Below are positions 36,284 through 47,543 of a DNA stretch of 64,000 nucleotides, piece after piece. The notes under the pieces are model-generated. The model had not been told where the DNA came from and made no database searches. It saw only the letters and a program-made list of their open reading frames with translations. The position numbers were made by a program, and so were the translations under genes. Source of the stretch: Chamaea fasciata (lineage: Eukaryota; Chordata; Aves; Passeriformes; Sylviidae); assembly GCA_029207755.1 (NCBI GenBank), contig JARCOQ010000006.1, forward strand, positions 71,026,093 to 71,090,092, in the 5' to 3' direction. Within the stretch, counting starts at the first letter, position 1. Each line of letters opens with the position of its first letter.

Positions 36284-38857
36284 GTAAAGAATTTTCCATT
36301 GCTTTGCTTTTGCTCTTTATTCTGAACATGGGAACCCGGCACTCCTACATGACACGTGTGCTTTTCCCCTTGGGAACTCTAACCATGGCATGGGAAGTGT
36401 CAATCCATGGTAGCTGTAGTGGAATGCCCTCTGTGCGCTCCATCTCATGCTGTGGTGTTCAGGAGAAAAAAAAGCCAGATAACTCTGTGGTTGCGAAAAA
36501 ATGCACAGGCTATCAATTTCATCGGTTTTCCTTTTTCTTATTACTTGCAAACTAGCAAATGAAACCTTGCTCCTGATCTCATTTCCACATGGTTTACACC
36601 GCTGTAACACCAGTGTGCTGCCAAACTAGCAAGTAACAATTCAGACACTTTGAGGGTGATGCCAGGTTCTCTCCAATATGTTGGGAGAAGAGTGGGAAGA
36701 GTTACTGCTGCTCAGTGTGTGGGTGGGATGACTCTGGGAGAGGAAGCAGCTGTGGTAAGGGAATGCGGTTTACTCAAGGAGAGTTTGGGGGTTTTCTGAG
36801 GGGACTCTGGCACTGCTGAAATCTGACCAGATCCACTGTAGCCAAAGTCTGAACAAAGCCCACTGGCTTCAACAGTTTCTCCAGGGATAAACTGGTGGGC
36901 ACACCAGCTGAATAGGAGGCATTTTGTAGCAAGAACTGTGTGTCTTCTGAGAATACAAAGAGAGGTTCTGATGGCAGCAACAGTGTGTTGCATCCTGGAA
37001 ATCATCACATCACCGTTATCAGAAAGAGAAGGCTCACTCAGGAACTGCAGGGCTCCAGCTTGGTTAAAGCTGACTTCGGGCAATTGCTGGCTGCTGGCTT
37101 CGTGCTGGATGTCTTGGGACCAAGAGGAAGCAGCCCACTGATAGTATTTTTAAAATCCCATCAAAATCCCTGGCTTGTGGTCTGCTGGTCCCTCTGGTTA
37201 GCTCCCCCGTCCCCATCTGGGACCTATGGGATGATTCATTTCTCAAAGTAACATGATTTTGTCACTGTGTTCACAGCTCAGTGTGGTAAGAAACAGCCAA
37301 GTAAATAAAAGATTCTGGCCCATCCCTCATGGGCTCACCCAAAATCAATGGGCAAAACTCAGGGGATTCCAAAAGGACAGGCAACACTACTAGAAAAACA
37401 GCTGATGAGAATTAATAAAGCAGACACTAGCAGGATCCAAACTATAGCTGCCAAGACATTCAGCTGAGGTATTCGGAGGCTAACTCAAGGGTCAAAGTTG
37501 TGTCTTTAGTATAAGGTCTCTCTTTGAGTTTAAAGGGCCACTGGGACAGATTATGATTCCGTTCACCCAGGTATTTTACTTATGTAGAATAATTTCATTA
37601 TAGTCAGCAAGTTTATATAAGGAAGCAGTTCTCCAAAATCTCACACCTAGGGACCACTAGACATACTGGCAATCTTTCAACTGGTGTCGTGAACTCAGTT
37701 TAAAAGGATAAATCCTGGATTCAGGATAGGCATGTTAAAGAATGAATAACCCCTGTTGCAGCTTGAGCTCCCACTAGAGAAAGCCTGCACGATGCTTTGT
37801 GCAAGGAACACTGGAATTCTATTTTTGAAGGATTGCACCATTCACGTAAGGGCAGTGGATCTATTTTCCACTAGAAGCTACAGTGAGCAGTAGCTCTTAG
37901 CAGTCCATGCACTCGTACTGGCAATATAAGAACTGTGGCAGTTCTGAACTATCACTGTCTAATTAGCAGTGCAAAGCAGTACTGGCATCTATTTGTTTGC
38001 AGCAGAGATAACTCTCAGAGCACGTTTTCAGAGCCTGCCCCAGGCTTTACGTAACTGTGGAGTGAGATCAACCCAGGGTTTTCTTCCAGTTTCTTCTCTG
38101 CCTGCTTTCAAAGCCAATTGTGAATAATTTTGTAAATCAATTGCCTGACTGGGCTTACACAATACCATCTCAGATCAGCCAGCTTAAGCACACTTTGGTT
38201 ATGTTTCTGTATTGTGTGACACGAGAACAAACCACTGGAGCGGATGAGGATCTTGAACTGAGCATGTTTATTAAGGTAGACACTGTGTACAAGTTTCTAA
38301 GTGTAATTACAGCTTGGTCCAGCCTTTTGGAGGCTAAGTGAACCTAAAATTGATTGACATTTGTAATAGGTATGTGTCGTTAGCCTTTTAAAAAGCAAAC
38401 AGGCTTTAATCACTGCTGTTAAAAATGATGCGTTTTTTTAATTGACTCACATATTTTCAAGGCAAATCTTGGGCCCTCTGTTGAAAACTAGGATGTGAGA
38501 GGAAGAGGAATGCTCTCTGCCTCAGCTATGATTGTATGATTCTATGCCCTCAGCATGCCCCTTTAACTTCGCTGTTCCTCCTTGTTCCTGCCTCTGATTT
38601 AGAAAATGGGGGAGAAATGTCTTTTCATAGATTTCTTTTATTGTGAGAGAAATTATTTTTGAATGAACAATTACCTTCCTTTATGTTTTCATTAACCTGG
38701 GGAAGGAGAATTATTATTACTGAAGGTTTGTTATTTTGGGGTCGATTGGTGTCATATTGTGGCTCAAAAGGAGCAGAAGGAAGTGAAGGGAAATGTCTGA
38801 TCTGATAATCGGTTCTTGTTGTTTGTTTGCTTTTGCTGTCACCGTGGTGGATAACAG
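36284..38857 (+). other. ANK2: Intron between repeats 22 and 23
   Basis: 2.6 kb. Several short open frames on both strands between 36700 and 37260 have no domain or splice support. A CR1-like tail remnant (gattgtatgattctatg) occurs at about 38529-38545. Confidence 0.92.
38529..38545 (+). mobile_element. Possible CR1 tail remnant
   Basis: gattgtatgattctatg resembles the 8-bp ATTCTATG terminal repeat of CR1 elements. No adjoining CR1 body is recognisable, so this is weak. Confidence 0.25.
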
Positions 38858-38956
38858 AACGGGTACACCCCTCTTCACCAGGCTGCTCAGCAAGGCCACA
38901 CTCACATCATCAACGTCCTGCTGCAGCACGGGGCCAAGCCCAACGCCATCACCACT
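38858..38956 (+). CDS. ANK2: ANK2 exon, ankyrin repeat 23
   Basis: A 99-bp, phase-0 exon encoding [18 protein letters not shown] through [25 protein letters not shown] is the conserved repeat 23 signature. The acceptor is gtggataacag, with a weak pyrimidine tract, and the donor is ACT|gtaagt, which matches the +1 to +6 consensus. A minus-strand frame of 176 codons over this exon is a shadow. Confidence 0.97.
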
Positions 38957-41082
38957 GTAAGTCTGACGTGCCACTGGGGGCTTGCTTCCCTGGACAGTTC
39001 TTTCCCTGCCTTCCTTAGGGCTCAGGAGCAAGCCATTGCTTTGGTGAAAGTATTCCTCATACAGCTGGTTGGCATATGTGGAAATGTAATTTCCTCTGCT
39101 TTTCCTTATCCTCTTAAGGTAGTTCACATGTGACCTAACTGTGCGCTGAGCTAAACGTGAGGCAGAGAAGCAGATTCCTGAGCTGCAGGATCCGGCTGGA
39201 CACAGCTGTCTGTGCCAGGCTCCTTCAGTTTCCCTCTGCCTCAACACTTCTCTCTGGAAATTGGTAACTCCAGAAGGAGCTTTCCATAAAAATCAAGGGC
39301 AGTTCAGAACTTGTTGGTTTGGGCTTTTGTTTTTAATTTAGACCCAAATTTCTGTTCCTCTATCCATTGGATTGGTTTCAGGTTCTTATTGAGTTCACCT
39401 CAGTGAACTAAGTGAAGTTAATATCTCCTCAAAGACTGTCAATAGCTCCTGGCACAACTTCTCTGCAGTCAGCCAGCCAGGAATGTGACTGTCCTATTTC
39501 ACGTTGATGTTGTTACTAGTCACCTCTAATTGGGTGATCATTAGAACACTGCCAGAGTGTCCAAAACTCCTGTCATCCCCCAGAGTGGATCAGATTTCTC
39601 TATGCCTTTAGCGTGTGTGCTTAAATCGGCATTGGCACCATGTTTGGTCCTGGAACAATCACATGGAATAATCTTGTGTGAGAGTTATCCAATGTATCAG
39701 TTTGTGCACTGGATCATCAAGTGAGAGACCACTGTAGTCAGCCTCTGGGGCTGTAGGTACTGTTTGGGGTGTTCAGCTGAGGGTCTCTTGACCTGGTTTC
39801 AGTCCTCACATCGGGGCTGTCATGCCCAGATCTAACCCAAGTCCAAGCAGCCTTAGGGATGTGTGTTTGCTGCAGAGTTGGCTGCTTCCTCAGATACTCA
39901 GTCTGTCCTTGTCCACACAGAGCAACCTCTGGCTTGAGATAAGAGAGAATTTCAACCTGAGACATCTGCAGGGAGATACGGGAGTGGTGTATGAGCAGCT
40001 AATGTGCAAGGGACAGTAACAGTCCAATAATTTGTGCTGTGAAGATGCTAATCTGTTCATCGTGTGCTGCTAATCCACAAACTCTGTGTTGCTTCGGGGT
40101 GGCCGAGCTAGACTAATACAGAAGAGTTCAAATTATAGATAACTGAAGTTGTTGCTAAAGAGGAGAGAGCCCTCAGGCTGATAAACCTTCTACATGGTGC
40201 AGTGGGGTCACAAGAGAAATCGTTTCTGTGCAAAGAGCGGTGCAGTGACAGTCCATGATTCCTCAGGCGGCCAGCGTGTTGTCCCTTGGTTCAGAGCAAA
40301 ATAGCATGGACCAATTCTGTGTAGAACCCTTTACAAAAAACCACGGAGCACTTCCCTTCCTCCCCTCCTCAAGCTCAGTGACACAGGGACTGTGGACTGC
40401 CAGTGTCCCAGGAGATGAAATGGGGATAAATAGACCTAAACTCTTGCTAAATTATTTTAGTGGCCATTCGATGAAGGACATGTCCCTATATTATGAGCAT
40501 TTAAACTGCAAATAAATGTATTTAAATAGGACTATACTCCTCACCTTTTTGTGGTTTGTATTTAAATCATTAGGTTTTGTGAACTGGTAATGGAAATACA
40601 TTTTTATTGTGTGAAGGAATAGGAGCATTGTGGACAGCACAGCTGTAATTTTATATACCCCAGATAAGGAATTGTAGCTGGTAAAGGTGTAACAGTTTCA
40701 ACTGGAAATGAAACCGTAAGAAGTTAAAATACTTTCTACTTTTTAGAAGAGTATTTCTGCAAAATAAACCCCAAACTTGTGCAGGCATGACACGCTGTAT
40801 AGTGAAATGTGAGCCCTGAAGGGTTAAACCATACAGCCCTGTAGTATTTGGAGTCGCTGGCAGATGTAAGTGTGTTGTGTTACCATGGCAATTGGGGCTA
40901 TAGTCTTAAAGAAGTTACAAAGACAGAGTCAGATGTAACGGTAAAAAAGCCGTGATTTTCCTAGGCTGTGCCTTGTTTTGGATGGAAATGCTGGCTCATG
41001 CAGCGTGGAGAGTGATCTCATTGGTTCACATCACAATCCTCCCTCTCTCTCAGCGCGCTCTCCCCCTCTCTCTTCCCTTCAG
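38957..41082 (+). other. ANK2: Intron between repeats 23 and 24
   Basis: 2.1 kb of unique sequence ending in a strong pyrimidine tract (cctccctctctctcagcgcg, then ctctcccctctctcttcccttcag). Nothing else recognised. Confidence 0.93.
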
Positions 41083-41181
41083 AATGGTAACACAGCCTTA
41101 GCCATCGCCAGGCGCCTGGGATACATCTCCGTGGTCGATACTCTGAAGGTTGTAACGGAGGAGATCACCACCACCACAACT
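41083..41181 (+). CDS. ANK2: ANK2 exon, ankyrin repeat 24 and start of linker
   Basis: A 99-bp, phase-0 exon encoding [18 protein letters not shown] and ending EEITTTTT. It is the last, capping repeat: [19 protein letters not shown] lacks the LHxAA core and the glycine turn, as expected for repeat 24 of ankyrins. It then runs into the threonine-rich start of the linker. The acceptor is cttcccttcag and the donor ACT|gtgagt. Confidence 0.97.
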
Positions 41182-43424
41182 GTGAGTTGCGCATGCATTC
41201 AAATGTGGCTCTTCTTAACTCAGAGTGCTGTCTTTCTGCTCTTCCCTCAGGCTCTGCGTGCATCTCTTTCCTTTTCTGTTTTGCTTGGGCAGTTTTAGCT
41301 CCCTCCCCCCTTCCCTTTCTGTTACATTTTTGCTACAGTGCTTTGAGCGTGTCTTATAAGTAGTGTAGAAGTTTGTGCAAGGCAACAGGCTTCCCTGAGC
41401 TAGGGAGCAAAATCTGTGTGCACAGTGATGGGAAACAACAATTCGGAGTAGAACTTGTTTCTGGACCTGGGTCTGAGCTGCAAACCCAAACTTTCCAGAA
41501 GTTTGTGCATCGTTGTTTGGATCCTGCCGTGTTTTTCTGTTTCTCTTTTCACCTCTCCTTTCCCATCTGGCCTTACATCTCCACACTTTTGACACCTCCT
41601 GAGGCTCAGTCCTTGCAGCATCTCTACGTTTGGACTGCACCAGCCATGGCCTGGAGCCAAACCTACTGATGCTCATTGAATGGCTGTGAATCACATCCAT
41701 CATATTCTTGCTCAAGTCCCTTCCAGTTCAAACAGATCCCGTTTTTCCAAACTGCAAAGGAATCTTTCCTTATGGGCTCAGTCCTTTCAGTGCTCCACAC
41801 TCTTGCAGTCTCTATGTTGACACCAGGGTTCGTGAGTGGTGTATGCTGAACATCAGCAAGGTGGTACTGCAGCTTTAAGCCAGGAAAAGCTGATCTATTT
41901 GGACACCCTGAGGGGAGAAGATTTTCCCTTCTTGCACTTTTACCTCCCATCTACAAATGTCATAGCAGGTAGGAAGGTAGAACATTAGAAATAGTGCATA
42001 ATTTAAGGAATTAGATTTAATTTAAATCTTAATTACTGCATTTATCTTGAAACACTGCTGTAAGGTCATGCTTTTTTCATTTTATTTGATTTTGTTAAAA
42101 TGCAAGATTAGTGGTCTAGAAACCCAATCAGCTCTAGATGACATTTAGGAGCTCAGAGCTGTAAAATCCATAGATTACTAAAAAGATGCTGCTGCTCAGT
42201 CATGGAGAGGGTTAGAAGAGAAGTCCAAAATCTCTTCTAAAGAAATGGGAAAATAATTTTGAATTTGTCGCATGCTGACGGCAAATCCCACTTGATATGA
42301 ACTGAGGAAGATGCAATAAAGATAACATGGCATAAGGTTGCAAATAGAACGAGTCATATTTTATTAATGAAAAGAGCGGGCTGAGTCAGGTTTGGAGAAG
42401 GAATTCCAGCGTAATTCCAGAAGTCTCTTAATAAAGACTGTGTGTCTCTGTTTTATTACTCCATGTTCTTGTTTAATCACAAAGCACATCACACGTGCAT
42501 AAACACGTATGTATCTAATCAGACGTTTAGGAAAATAAAACCTAGGGAAATTTTTTTGAGAAACTTTAGTTCTTGCATTTTTAAATTTCACAGGACACCT
42601 TTGTCACATCTTCTGTGCTGTGTCCTGGCACAGGCTTTTCATTTATTGTCTGATAAAGTAACTTCCTTTCTCATCTCCACTGTGTTTCACTGTGCAGCCT
42701 TGGGCCTTGTCTCATGTAAGTGTTAGATCTTTGAAATAATGGGAATCGCACTATGAAAGGCACGTGTGAGTTATTTACTTCGGGTAAAAAATTTCTTTAA
42801 ACATTGAGGATTAGTGGTTTTTTCTACCAGATACCTGACGCCCGGGGTTTAGGACTGAATCAAATACTGAAACTTTCTTGCAGAGTTGCCCTTTAGTGCT
42901 CGCACATAAGAGAAATCTGAAATCTTGATCTGTGTCTGCATACTTTAAAAGTCAGGTGGGAGCACTCGATAAACTCATCAGATTCTCCAGCTATGAATTC
43001 ATCCAACCCTTGTACCTTAGGGATGTATGGAATGGTGTGTTTGGGGGGAAGGGTGGTGTTGATTAACCATCGTTTAGAACAAGTCCTGCAAAGGAGGGCT
43101 GAGTAGCAGGTGCTCCCTGCGGGCACGTTCTCCAGATGGTGAGGACGGTGCTGCCGGAGCTGAGCGCGGCGCTGAGCCCGGGGAGAAGGTGCTGTCACCA
43201 TAGCTACCTCCTTCTCCGAGGCCGGGCTGGGCCCTGCACCGAGGATGGTACACAGCCCAACGCGTGATTGATATGCAAGTCACTGCCACTTGAGATGAGG
43301 AAAAGATCCCCGGTGCCAAAGCCTTTCTTTGCTCTAACTTGGAACAAATCTTCCTCTTATTTGCATTGGTGCTGTTATTAGTGGAGCCACAAGAATATAC
43401 AGCAATAGAGAGAATAAAGCGCGC

Positions 43425-43441
43425 TTTTTTTTTTTTTTTTT
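43425..43441. repeat. T17 homopolymer
   Basis: Seventeen T residues in the intron after repeat 24. Confidence 0.9.
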
Positions 43442-44073
43442 CCACTGGCAGATTAGAGAGCAATAGGAAAAGAGAATAAACTGGACTTTCAGAGGTTTGC
43501 TGTGCATTTAAGTCTGGGGTCATTGAAACAACCAAGCATAGCCTTCCTGTGGACAGATGAATATATGAGGAGCTTTGAGGTTGTTTGCAGTATGCTGCTG
43601 TGAGTAAGTCATTGCTGAAAGCACGTATGGGTTTGCATACTTGAATTATATATTGGAATTATTCTGTGCTACCCAATGAAAATCTGGCCTTACAACGAAA
43701 GGCTCAAATACAGAAGTCTGAAGTAAACTCCATCATGGAATTCTCAGTAGCACCAAACTTAGGGAGTTTGAGAAATACACACTGAGCGATTTTCTGTGTG
43801 GGCCATTCATGGGGCTGGATGTGGATCTTAAATGTTGAGAGTATTTGATCTGCTTATCAACTAAAACAATCTACTATCACACTAGAAGTTCCTTTAAAAG
43901 CATGAATTCTCAACAGAAGTAGTTGGGATTAGAATGAATGTGGAATTAATGATTCTTGCTGAGTTCAGTGTTCCAAAGATGGCATTAAAGATTTTTTTGT
44001 AATGTACATGTGCACACACACTCTTTTGGATCTCTTTTCCAAGCTTTGTTTCAACTGTTAAATTATGAAGTTG

Positions 44074-44086
44074 TTTTTTTTTTTTT
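44074..44086. repeat. T13 homopolymer
   Basis: Thirteen T residues. Intronic. Confidence 0.88.
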
Positions 44087-44948
44087 CTTACTGATGGGAA
44101 AGCCAGGAAGTCAATAAAGTATCCTTGCTTCCCTGTAAATAGATAATAATATCTGCAAGCCTTAGAGACAAGACTGTTTTTATATGGGCGGCCTGTAAAA
44201 ACGTAAGTAACAAATGGATGTAGTGGTCCATAAACCTTGGTTACCGGGGTGATAGAAAGGCGGACAGTGATCCTCTCTACCTGTAGCTTGTGCTTTAACT
44301 TAGCTGATTGCTCAACTTATTTGTTCACTCTGGTCTTGAAGAGACAAAGTCACTGAATGGTAGCACCTCCCCATCTGTCATTGCTGGCCTTGTCACCCCA
44401 CTGCTGCCTGACATTTCTATCCCAGGAAAGCCATGGGAATATGGGGGAAAAGTCAGTCCCGGTGGTAGGGACATTCGGTGAATATAAACGAATTTGCAGC
44501 CCTGAACATGTGTTCTGCTGCAACAGAAATAATTAGTTGTTTTTACTCGTGGGGAAGAGTGAATTTAGGAGCCTAATTGGGATTGCCAGTTGAGGCAAAG
44601 GGCATTGTTCTTTCCTTGTACCTCAGGAGGGTAAAGTGGAACTGCTGTCAGAGTTAAATAGATTTCAGAAACATAAATCAGACTTTAAAAACTGATTTCT
44701 GAAGTAATTACACGTTTAGTAACTTAGTTATTTATGAAAGTGCGGTATTTTACACTGAGCAAGAATGTTGGCTTTGTCCGTTTGTTAGAAACAGAGAAGC
44801 ACACACCAGGATCAGGAAATAACTAGTAAGTTTTGTGCAACAAAAGCTGCTATTGACTTCACCTCTTGATATCAGCAGGCATTTTCCCCAAAGAATATTG
44901 CATAAGGGCCTCGGGGTTTGGCTGATTGAATGATCCCTCCCACGAAAG

Positions 44949-44993
44949 GCTTTCACTCCTTTGCATGTTACGTTCACGTGTGCACAATAGACT
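44949..44993 (+). pseudogene. Possible fossil ankyrin exon or stop-containing cassette
   Basis: After cccacgaaag (AG at 44947-44948) the sequence reads in phase 0 as AFTPLHVTFTCAQ, then TAG, and is followed three bases later by a strong donor, gtaagt (44994-44999). Phase 0 is the phase left by the repeat 24 exon. FTPLHV is the core of an ankyrin repeat, but the rest does not follow the repeat pattern. It could be a decayed 25th repeat exon, a poison or early-termination exon, or chance. The polypyrimidine tract is short (ccctccca). Confidence 0.3.
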
Positions 44994-45424
44994 GTAAGTG
45001 CAGCAGGGAGTGAGCTCTGCCTCCGAGGGGGTTTCTCAGGGGGGACACGGGGCCTCCTGGCACTGCTCTCTGTGCCAGAGGGACACCCGTGCTCCCACAC
45101 ATCCATAAGGGCCGTGTGCTGGCTGCCCAGCTGGGCTGGGAGGAGCCAGGGAAATCGGTACTTTTTAGTTGTGACCAAGGCACTTCTGATCTCTGCTCCT
45201 TTTGAAGCCCTTGGCATTTTTTCCCCTGTTTCATAACACACTGAGGAGTTCTCTGCAGGCAACTTTTTCAGCTCTTGCGCTTCCTATAGTTTCTCTCATG
45301 ATGTTCTTCATCTCCTTCTCCAGTCTGAATCTGGATGCATAAAGGATGTCCTTATTCTTAATTCACCATCCCTGGACATCTTCTGTTTCCTCCCAGAAGT
45401 CATTTATGAAAATAAAATTATATT

Positions 45425-45437
45425 AAAAAAAAAAAAA
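45425..45437. repeat. A13 homopolymer
   Basis: Thirteen A residues, a G, then seven more A residues. Intronic. Confidence 0.88.
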
Positions 45438-46115
45438 GAAAAAAACCTGAACATCCAATGTTTTCCTACTCTGCGCTCTCATGCTTAACCAGAATCCTCC
45501 CACTATTCCTCAGTCCATACTTGCCTTGACTCACAATATTTTGAGCTTTTAGGTGCACAAGATGTTTCAGAATCTTCAAATGGCTTTCTTTTTTTTCCTC
45601 TGATACACATGTGCTTAGGGGAATATACGTGATTTATGAAAAGGATATAATTAATACGCACTGTAGCCACCTTTTTCTGGAGAGGGGGGAGAGATGTTTC
45701 AAGTGATCTGTGTAAATCCTTTGCATCTTTTTTTAGTTTAGGAATTTCACATCATTCATAACTTCATTTCCAAATGCTTTACAATTTAATAATTTCCATA
45801 TGCCCCATACAACTTTCTGAAGCTCTTTTGTAGACATTACCTAATTCGTTTTAAAATCATCTTGGAAACATTGAGCTGAATTGTTCTACATGCACCATTT
45901 ATAAATTTGATTTCTCTGACCAGCTCGTTATCTTACGTTTTTGCACTTTCCTGCCAGAAGAAATGTTACCTTATGCAGCAATCGGAATAGGAGCTTCTGG
46001 AATAAAGATGAAAAAGAAAGTTAGGGGAAGGGGAAACACGTGAAATGCCTCAGCACATCCCGCTGCTGTCTGTTGAAAATCCCCTTTGCTCCTCTGACTG
46101 ATTCTGTCGTTGCAG

Positions 46116-46188
46116 ACTGTAACAGAGAAGCACAAGCTAAATGTACCCGAGACAATGACTGAGGTCCTGGATGTGTCAGACGAGGAAG
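46116..46188 (+). CDS. ANK2: ANK2 linker exon ([16 protein letters not shown])
   Basis: A 73-bp exon entered in phase 0 and left in phase 1. It encodes [18 protein letters not shown] and DVSDEE plus the first base of a glycine codon. This conserved segment directly follows repeat 24 in ankyrins and starts the linker to the first ZU5 domain. The acceptor is ctgtcgttgcag and the donor G|gtgagt. It can splice to the 47463 cassette (reading DEEAFKHSDEE) or directly to 52679 (reading DEEGDDTMTG). Both keep the frame. Confidence 0.96.
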
Positions 46189-47462
46189 GTGAGTGACTTT
46201 GCTAAATTCCTCCTCCATATCACCTTTGTAACCTGTTTTATAGGCTCAAGAAGCTGCTTGAGTACTCTGACATCTTCATTTTGCTGTGCTTGTAATGAAG
46301 TTCTTTTTTAAATGATGTAATCTTTATGGTATTTGTATAAAGATGCCAAAAGTTGAAACGAAGCGAAATCCTGGACCCATACATCTTTTCCAGAAAAAGC
46401 TTATCTGAACCAAATTGGCAAATGAGACCATCCCGACTCCAGGCATTAAAATTTCACTGTAGATCTGTCCCAAAGTTGGCTTTGACCCTCCCACAAATAG
46501 GAATCCGAGCGCTAAATTTTTTGGATCTGTGCCACCTGTATCAGATACAAATATCCAGGAATTTTGCCTAATTGGAAACATTTGTGTGAGGAGATGCATA
46601 AGGTGGAAGGTGAGGGGAGCATTCCCTTGTGGGAGCTTTTGGCACGGGGGGGGGCTCACATGGTGTGATAAAAAGTAACAACATGCTGATAAGTTTGGGA
46701 CTGGGATTTCAGAGGCCTTTGCATGTACAGACAGGAGATGTGCTGCACCTCTTAGCTACATCCCAAGGAAATTCACACGTGACTTCTTAGAAATTTTAGT
46801 CACAGCAGTATTAATAAATACAAACACGCTTGGAAGGATTTTCTATGTTCCTTTTTACACTTGGCAGTGTTAATAGTACAATATCCTTTGTGTGCCATTT
46901 TATGGTGTTTGTTATTATTTCACTCAAATAATTTGTAGAGTGAGTAGTTTCCAGAAAGTCCTAGGAATCTGGAAACTCAGGTTACACGGTTGGTATTTTT
47001 CTTTCACAAAGAACACAGATGCACTTGTGGTTCTAAATGGTGCACGAAGTTAATGGCATTCATTAATTACAAGTGCTTGTATTGCTTTTAGAAATGGGAT
47101 TTAGGCTGATAAATGAGTTACACTCTGGAGAAAATATGATGCTTAGGCTCCAGATGCAACTTTTTACTTCAAAATGCAAAAGCAAACAAGTGTAATTTAA
47201 AATCAATTATTTTTTGCTACATCACGACCGGTGGAATTATTTTGTTACTTTGATTGAGAAACATTCAACTGCTTGTGTAATTATTATGTTGAATTGCCTT
47301 TAAATTGCTTATTGCCTTATGTTCACCTTGTTTAATTTTCTCCTGGTCTTTTGATCTACCACTGAACCGTCTTTAAATCCACAAAGCCTGGTATGTCTTT
47401 CTGCTTCTAGAGGATTAATCCAGGGTGTTCCTTCTCCTTAAACCAATTTGTGTGTTGTGCAG
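46189..47462 (+). other. ANK2: Intron before the 81-nt cassette
   Basis: 1.27 kb. A roughly 300-bp stretch at 46344-46644 is bounded by 9-bp inverted repeats. Otherwise unique sequence. Confidence 0.85.
46344..46644. repeat. 301-bp segment bounded by 9-bp inverted repeats
   Basis: TGCCAAAAG at 46344-46352 is mirrored by CTTTTGGCA at 46636-46644. No target-site duplication is visible and the internal sequence is not recognised. It could be an old non-autonomous transposon or chance. Confidence 0.25.
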
Positions 47463-47543
47463 CCTTTAAACACTCTGATGAGGAACCCTTCAGTGATGGG
47501 GAGGCATATAGTGGCACGGGTGCTGTTAGCAGGAGTTCGTGGA
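47463..47543 (+). CDS. ANK2: ANK2 alternative cassette exon in linker (SDGE segment)
   Basis: An 81-nt exon, phase 1 in and phase 1 out, so it can be included or skipped without a frame change. It completes GCC (A) from the previous exon and reads AFKHSDEEPFSDGEAYSGTG, then AVSRSSW plus a split serine codon that leads to DDTM. The acidic, SDGE-containing make-up parallels an alternative segment I recall in ankyrin-G at the same place (LSDGEYIS). The acceptor is gtgtgttgtgcag and the donor GA|gtaaga. A second in-frame donor at 47519 (ACGG|gtgctg) would give a 57-nt form reading GTGDDTM, closer to a shorter exon. I cannot decide between them. Confidence 0.8.

Larger units (their letters stand above)
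41182..46115 (+). other. ANK2: Intron between repeat 24 and first linker exon
   Basis: 4.9 kb. It contains T17 at 43425-43441, T13 at 44074-44086 and A13 at 45425-45437. At 44949-44993 lies an exon-like stretch starting AFTPLHV with an in-frame stop (see separate entry). Other open frames here have no recognisable domain. Confidence 0.9.

Noticed and set aside
38717..39247. 176-codon minus-strand open frame
   Set aside because: Antisense shadow of the repeat 23 exon extended into the intron.
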